Shown here in pieces: positions 61,734 through 64,000 of a stretch of 64,000 nucleotides of DNA. Both the position numbers and the translations under genes were made by a program. Source of the DNA: Bacteroidales bacterium (GTDB lineage Bacteria > Bacteroidota > Bacteroidia > Bacteroidales > UBA10428); the NCBI GenBank assembly GCA_035299085.1, contig DATGXG010000038.1, positions 60,892 through 124,891 of the forward strand, written 5' to 3'. The notes below the pieces were generated by a model, which saw only the letters and a program-made list of their open reading frames with translations, did not search any database and was not told where the DNA came from. Position 1 is the first letter of the stretch; each line of letters opens with the position of its first letter.

Positions 61734-63440
61734 ATGAACAAGTTCACACTCCTTCTGATTGCACTGGCCAGTGAGTTTCACCTTGTTTCAGGGCAACCCG
61801 TCATCAAAGTCAACCAGGCAGGTTACAAAACTGACTTTCCAAAATATGCATGGGTAAATGATTTACCTGCAGGCAAAGTTGAATGGTCAGTTCGAAATTC
61901 AGTCAATAATTATCCCGAATTTGAAGCGACCGTTCAGGCTTCCGACAAAATCGATCCAGCCACCGGGGAGAAAGTTACATTACTTGATTTTTCATCCTTC
62001 AATAAGGCCGGCAGCTTTTATATACAAATTGAAAATACAGGGATATCCTTTGAATTTATGATAAGCGACACCGTGCTGTCACCGGTTTGGTCGGCAGGTA
62101 TTAAAAGCTATTATTATCAGCGATCCGGAATAGATCTCATACCTGAATATGCCGGTATATGGGCCAGAAAAGCGTCACATAGCAGAGATGCAAAACTTTA
62201 CCTGGGATATAAGGATGGAAAAATAACAGAAGGGGAATACAGGAAGGCAGTTGGTGGTTGGTATGATGCCGGAGATTTCGGGAAAAAAATCGTACCCGCC
62301 TGCATAGCCTTTTACGCATGGCTGAAACTGGCCGAATGGTATCCCGAAAAAATCAATCAGACGGTTCAAATCCCCAATTCATATCCAAATCTTCCGGGTA
62401 TGCTGGCAGAAGCAAAATGGGAACTTGATTGGTTTTTCAGTATGCAGGAGCCGGATGGAAGTGTGCATCACTTAATTGTTAGTCCCGATTTCTTTATGGG
62501 CCCTCCACAAAAGGATACCTATCCCCGTTATATCATGCCGGTTACCGGTACAGCGACGGCAGATTTTGCAGCGGCCATGGCGTTGGCCTCCAAAGTATAC
62601 CGCAGGTATTTGCCGGGTTTTGCCGACTCCTGCCTGGCCGCTTCAAAAAAAGCCTGGGATTATCTCTCATCGCATCCTGCAACCTTCCCGGCCGGCGGAT
62701 ATAAAGATCCTGAAGGGATTCATAATACAGGAGCCTACGAGGATCCGGATGACAGGGATGAACGTTTATGGGCTGCCGCCGAATTATTCAATGTTACCGG
62801 TGAGAAGGCTTATAATGACTATTTTATACAAAACCAGTCGAAATACAGGTTGCGTGAATATGGCTGGTGGATGGACGTACATAATTATGCGTTATATTCC
62901 TGGTTGCTGGCGCCTTTCAAAAAAGATACCGGACTTGAAGAATCACTAAAAATGCAGATAAAGGAGTTTGCCGATTCGCTTACGCTGTTAAGCCGGGCAA
63001 CAGGATACGGGGTGGTTTTATCACCGGGCCAATACGTATGGGGTTCAAACTCCTATATTGCAAATTATGGTATGGAACTGCTCATCATAAACCGGATATT
63101 GAATACGGAGAAATACACAGGAATTGCACTGCACCAGTTGAATTACATACTAGGTTGTAATTCGCTCAATTTAAGTTTTGTCTCGGGATACGGAAGAAAT
63201 GCTGTAAGCGACCCTCATCAATCGATTAACTCTTATGATCAGATCAACCAGGCTCCCCCGGGGTTCATACCCGGCGGTCCCAACCGGTACCCGCAGGACC
63301 CGAGCCTTGCATTGCTGATAAAACAAAAGAATCCACCCCCGGCAAAATGCTATGTTGATTTCCACTGGGCTTATGCCTGCAATGAAGTATGCCTGCCGTA
63401 TAATTCGGGGTTTATTTTTTTGGCGGGGTGGTTTTTGTAG
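61734..63440 (+). CDS. Glycoside hydrolase family 9 (endoglucanase/exoglucanase-like)
   Basis: A 568-residue exported GH9 enzyme that cleaves beta-1,4-glucans. I prefer the ATG at 61734, which begins the signal peptide MNKFTLLLIALASEFHLVSG; an upstream ATG lies at 61713. An N-terminal Ig-like CelD_N domain (KVNQAGYKTDFPKYAWV) is followed by the (alpha/alpha)6 catalytic domain with the Asp pair in GGWYDAGDFGKK, a His in SGYGRNAVSDPHQSIN and the acid Glu in YACNEVCLPYNSG. No cellulose-binding or sorting domain is attached. Compared with classical members the second active-site loop is short. Cellulose or a beta-glucan is the likely substrate. Confidence 0.92.
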   Translation: MNKFTLLLIALASEFHLVSGQPVIKVNQAGYKTDFPKYAWVNDLPAGKVEWSVRNSVNNYPEFEATVQASDKIDPATGEKVTLLDFSSFNKAGSFYIQIENTGISFEFMISDTVLSPVWSAGIKSYYYQRSGIDLIPEYAGIWARKASHSRDAKLYLGYKDGKITEGEYRKAVGGWYDAGDFGKKIVPACIAFYAWLKLAEWYPEKINQTVQIPNSYPNLPGMLAEAKWELDWFFSMQEPDGSVHHLIVSPDFFMGPPQKDTYPRYIMPVTGTATADFAAAMALASKVYRRYLPGFADSCLAASKKAWDYLSSHPATFPAGGYKDPEGIHNTGAYEDPDDRDERLWAAAELFNVTGEKAYNDYFIQNQSKYRLREYGWWMDVHNYALYSWLLAPFKKDTGLEESLKMQIKEFADSLTLLSRATGYGVVLSPGQYVWGSNSYIANYGMELLIINRILNTEKYTGIALHQLNYILGCNSLNLSFVSGYGRNAVSDPHQSINSYDQINQAPPGFIPGGPNRYPQDPSLALLIKQKNPPPAKCYVDFHWAYACNEVCLPYNSGFIFLAGWFL

Positions 63441-63462
63441 GGATTAGGTGGTTAAACCGGGC

Positions 63463-63764
63463 CGTCATTGCGAGGAGTTGAAATTATCAATCAAAATAGT
63501 ACTCAGGTAAATGCGACGAAGCAATCTGTTCGAACAGGTAAGACGTAGCAAAAACTAATTGTTTTTAGAGAAAATTTCACAGAGTTTCACAGAGGTATCA
63601 CAGAGTTTTACAGAGTAAAAACTTCTCTGTGGTTCTCTGTGTAAAAAAAACAGACAGTTAATTTATGCAGTCTATCTGGATAGGCTTTGCCTGTGCGTGC
63701 AGATTGCTTCGTCGCAAAATATTCCTATTATAATCAAAGATTACTCTAGCTCCTACTAATGACG
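63463..63764. repeat. TCATTGCGAGGAGC palindromic repeat, copy 5, with a nested CACAGAG hairpin
   Basis: Outer arms GTCATTGCGAGGAG (63463) and GCTCCTACTAATGAC (to 63764, partly decayed) enclose inner CGACGAAGCAATCTG (63514) and CAGATTGCTTCGTCG (63700). Between the inner arms lies a second inverted structure: four ACAGAG units (63575-63615) and TCTCTGTGGTTCTCTGTG. The 560 bases after the GH9 stop contain no gene. Confidence 0.8.
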
Positions 63765-63795
63765 ATTTTTCGTAATTCGTTGTATGTTAATGAAT

Positions 63796-63962
63796 AACCC
63801 TGAAAGGGTTCAATTTGAATAACCGCGGGTGAAACCCGTGGTACGGTGCTACGATCACGAACACAACTCTGAAAGAGTTGAATTATGCATAATTGAAATT
63901 GAACCCTTTCAGGGTTCTTGTCTGCTGACATCATAATCCACGGGTTTCACCCGCGGTTATTC
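63796..63962. repeat. Array of five small hairpins with GAA/TTC loops
   Basis: AACCCT-GAA-AGGGTT (63796), CGGGT-GAA-ACCCG (63825), CAACTCT-GAA-AGAGTTG (near 63865), AACCCT-TTC-AGGGTT (63902) and CGGGT-TTC-ACCCG (63940) are each palindromic around GAA or its complement. The first and fourth, and the second and fifth, are extended inverted copies (21-25 bp), so the order is A-B-C-A'-B' rather than nested. No coding potential. Confidence 0.75.
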
Positions 63963-64000
63963 AGATCTCGCTACTTCGTAGCTATTTGTGAAAGCCATGG

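Overview
The window reads as a chromosomal segment of a Bacteroidota bacterium, probably Bacteroidales-like. The evidence is a type IX secretion (T9SS) sorting domain, many lipoprotein signal peptides, TAnnTTTG-type promoter boxes, and families typical of the phylum (DUF4142, DUF4349, SMUG2-type glycosylase, GxxExxY, PAS/Cache sensors). The genes are mostly housekeeping and envelope genes in short operons on both strands. They are separated by intergenic DNA that is unusually rich in palindromes and short tandem repeats. No rRNA, CRISPR array, prophage or intact transposase was seen.

Layout. 1-6.4 kb: the 5' 2,127 codons of a giant iterative type I polyketide/PUFA-like synthase on the minus strand (KS-AT-ACP-ACP-KR-DH-phosphopantetheinyl transferase), running off the left edge. 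6.6-11.8 kb: a small STAS/SEC14-like protein, then a two-gene histidine kinase / hybrid kinase operon. 11.8-15.2 kb: YCII protein, an AT-rich orphan lipoprotein, tRNA-Arg(UCU), a GyrI-like protein and a DUF4142 lipoprotein with a heptad-repeat tail. 15.6-19.7 kb: a 1,368-residue Cache-HAMP-GAF-PAS x4 sensor with no recognisable output domain. 19.8-22.2 kb: TPR protein - ribH - acyltransferase operon. 22.2-31.6 kb: beta-helix lipoprotein, YceI, T9SS cargo, rsgA, SMUG2-like glycosylase, Asp/Glu racemase, a receiver-only regulator, YihY/BrkB and a PfkB sugar kinase. 32-34.9 kb: S9 peptidase and a CBM9-like protein. 35.1-41.7 kb: TetR - TolC - adaptor - RND pump operon. 41.8-46.6 kb: putative six-hairpin glycosidase, DMT exporter, small membrane protein, divergent exported Fe/Mn superoxide dismutase. 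46.8-56.4 kb: a minus-strand run (M16 peptidase, PIG-L deacetylase, phosphatidylserine decarboxylase, glycosyltransferase 2, HAD phosphatase, penicillin acylase, EEP-family protein). 56.5-63.4 kb: BamA-like outer-membrane protein, DUF4349, RRM protein, a repeat-bounded GxxExxY cassette, hisS and a GH9 glycosidase.

The strongest leads are: (1) the single-chain synthase with its own C-terminal phosphopantetheinyl transferase, an architecture like enediyne PKSs but with tandem ACPs; (2) a 583-bp cassette in which a PD-(D/E)XK-like GxxExxY gene sits between 57-bp imperfect inverted repeats; (3) a dispersed palindromic repeat (five copies) that supplies the last codons and stop of two unrelated genes, giving both proteins an SSLRGA tail; (4) a 242-bp MITE-like element; and (5) an array of hairpins sharing a GAA loop at the right edge. 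Everything was read by eye from the sequence; no database search was possible.
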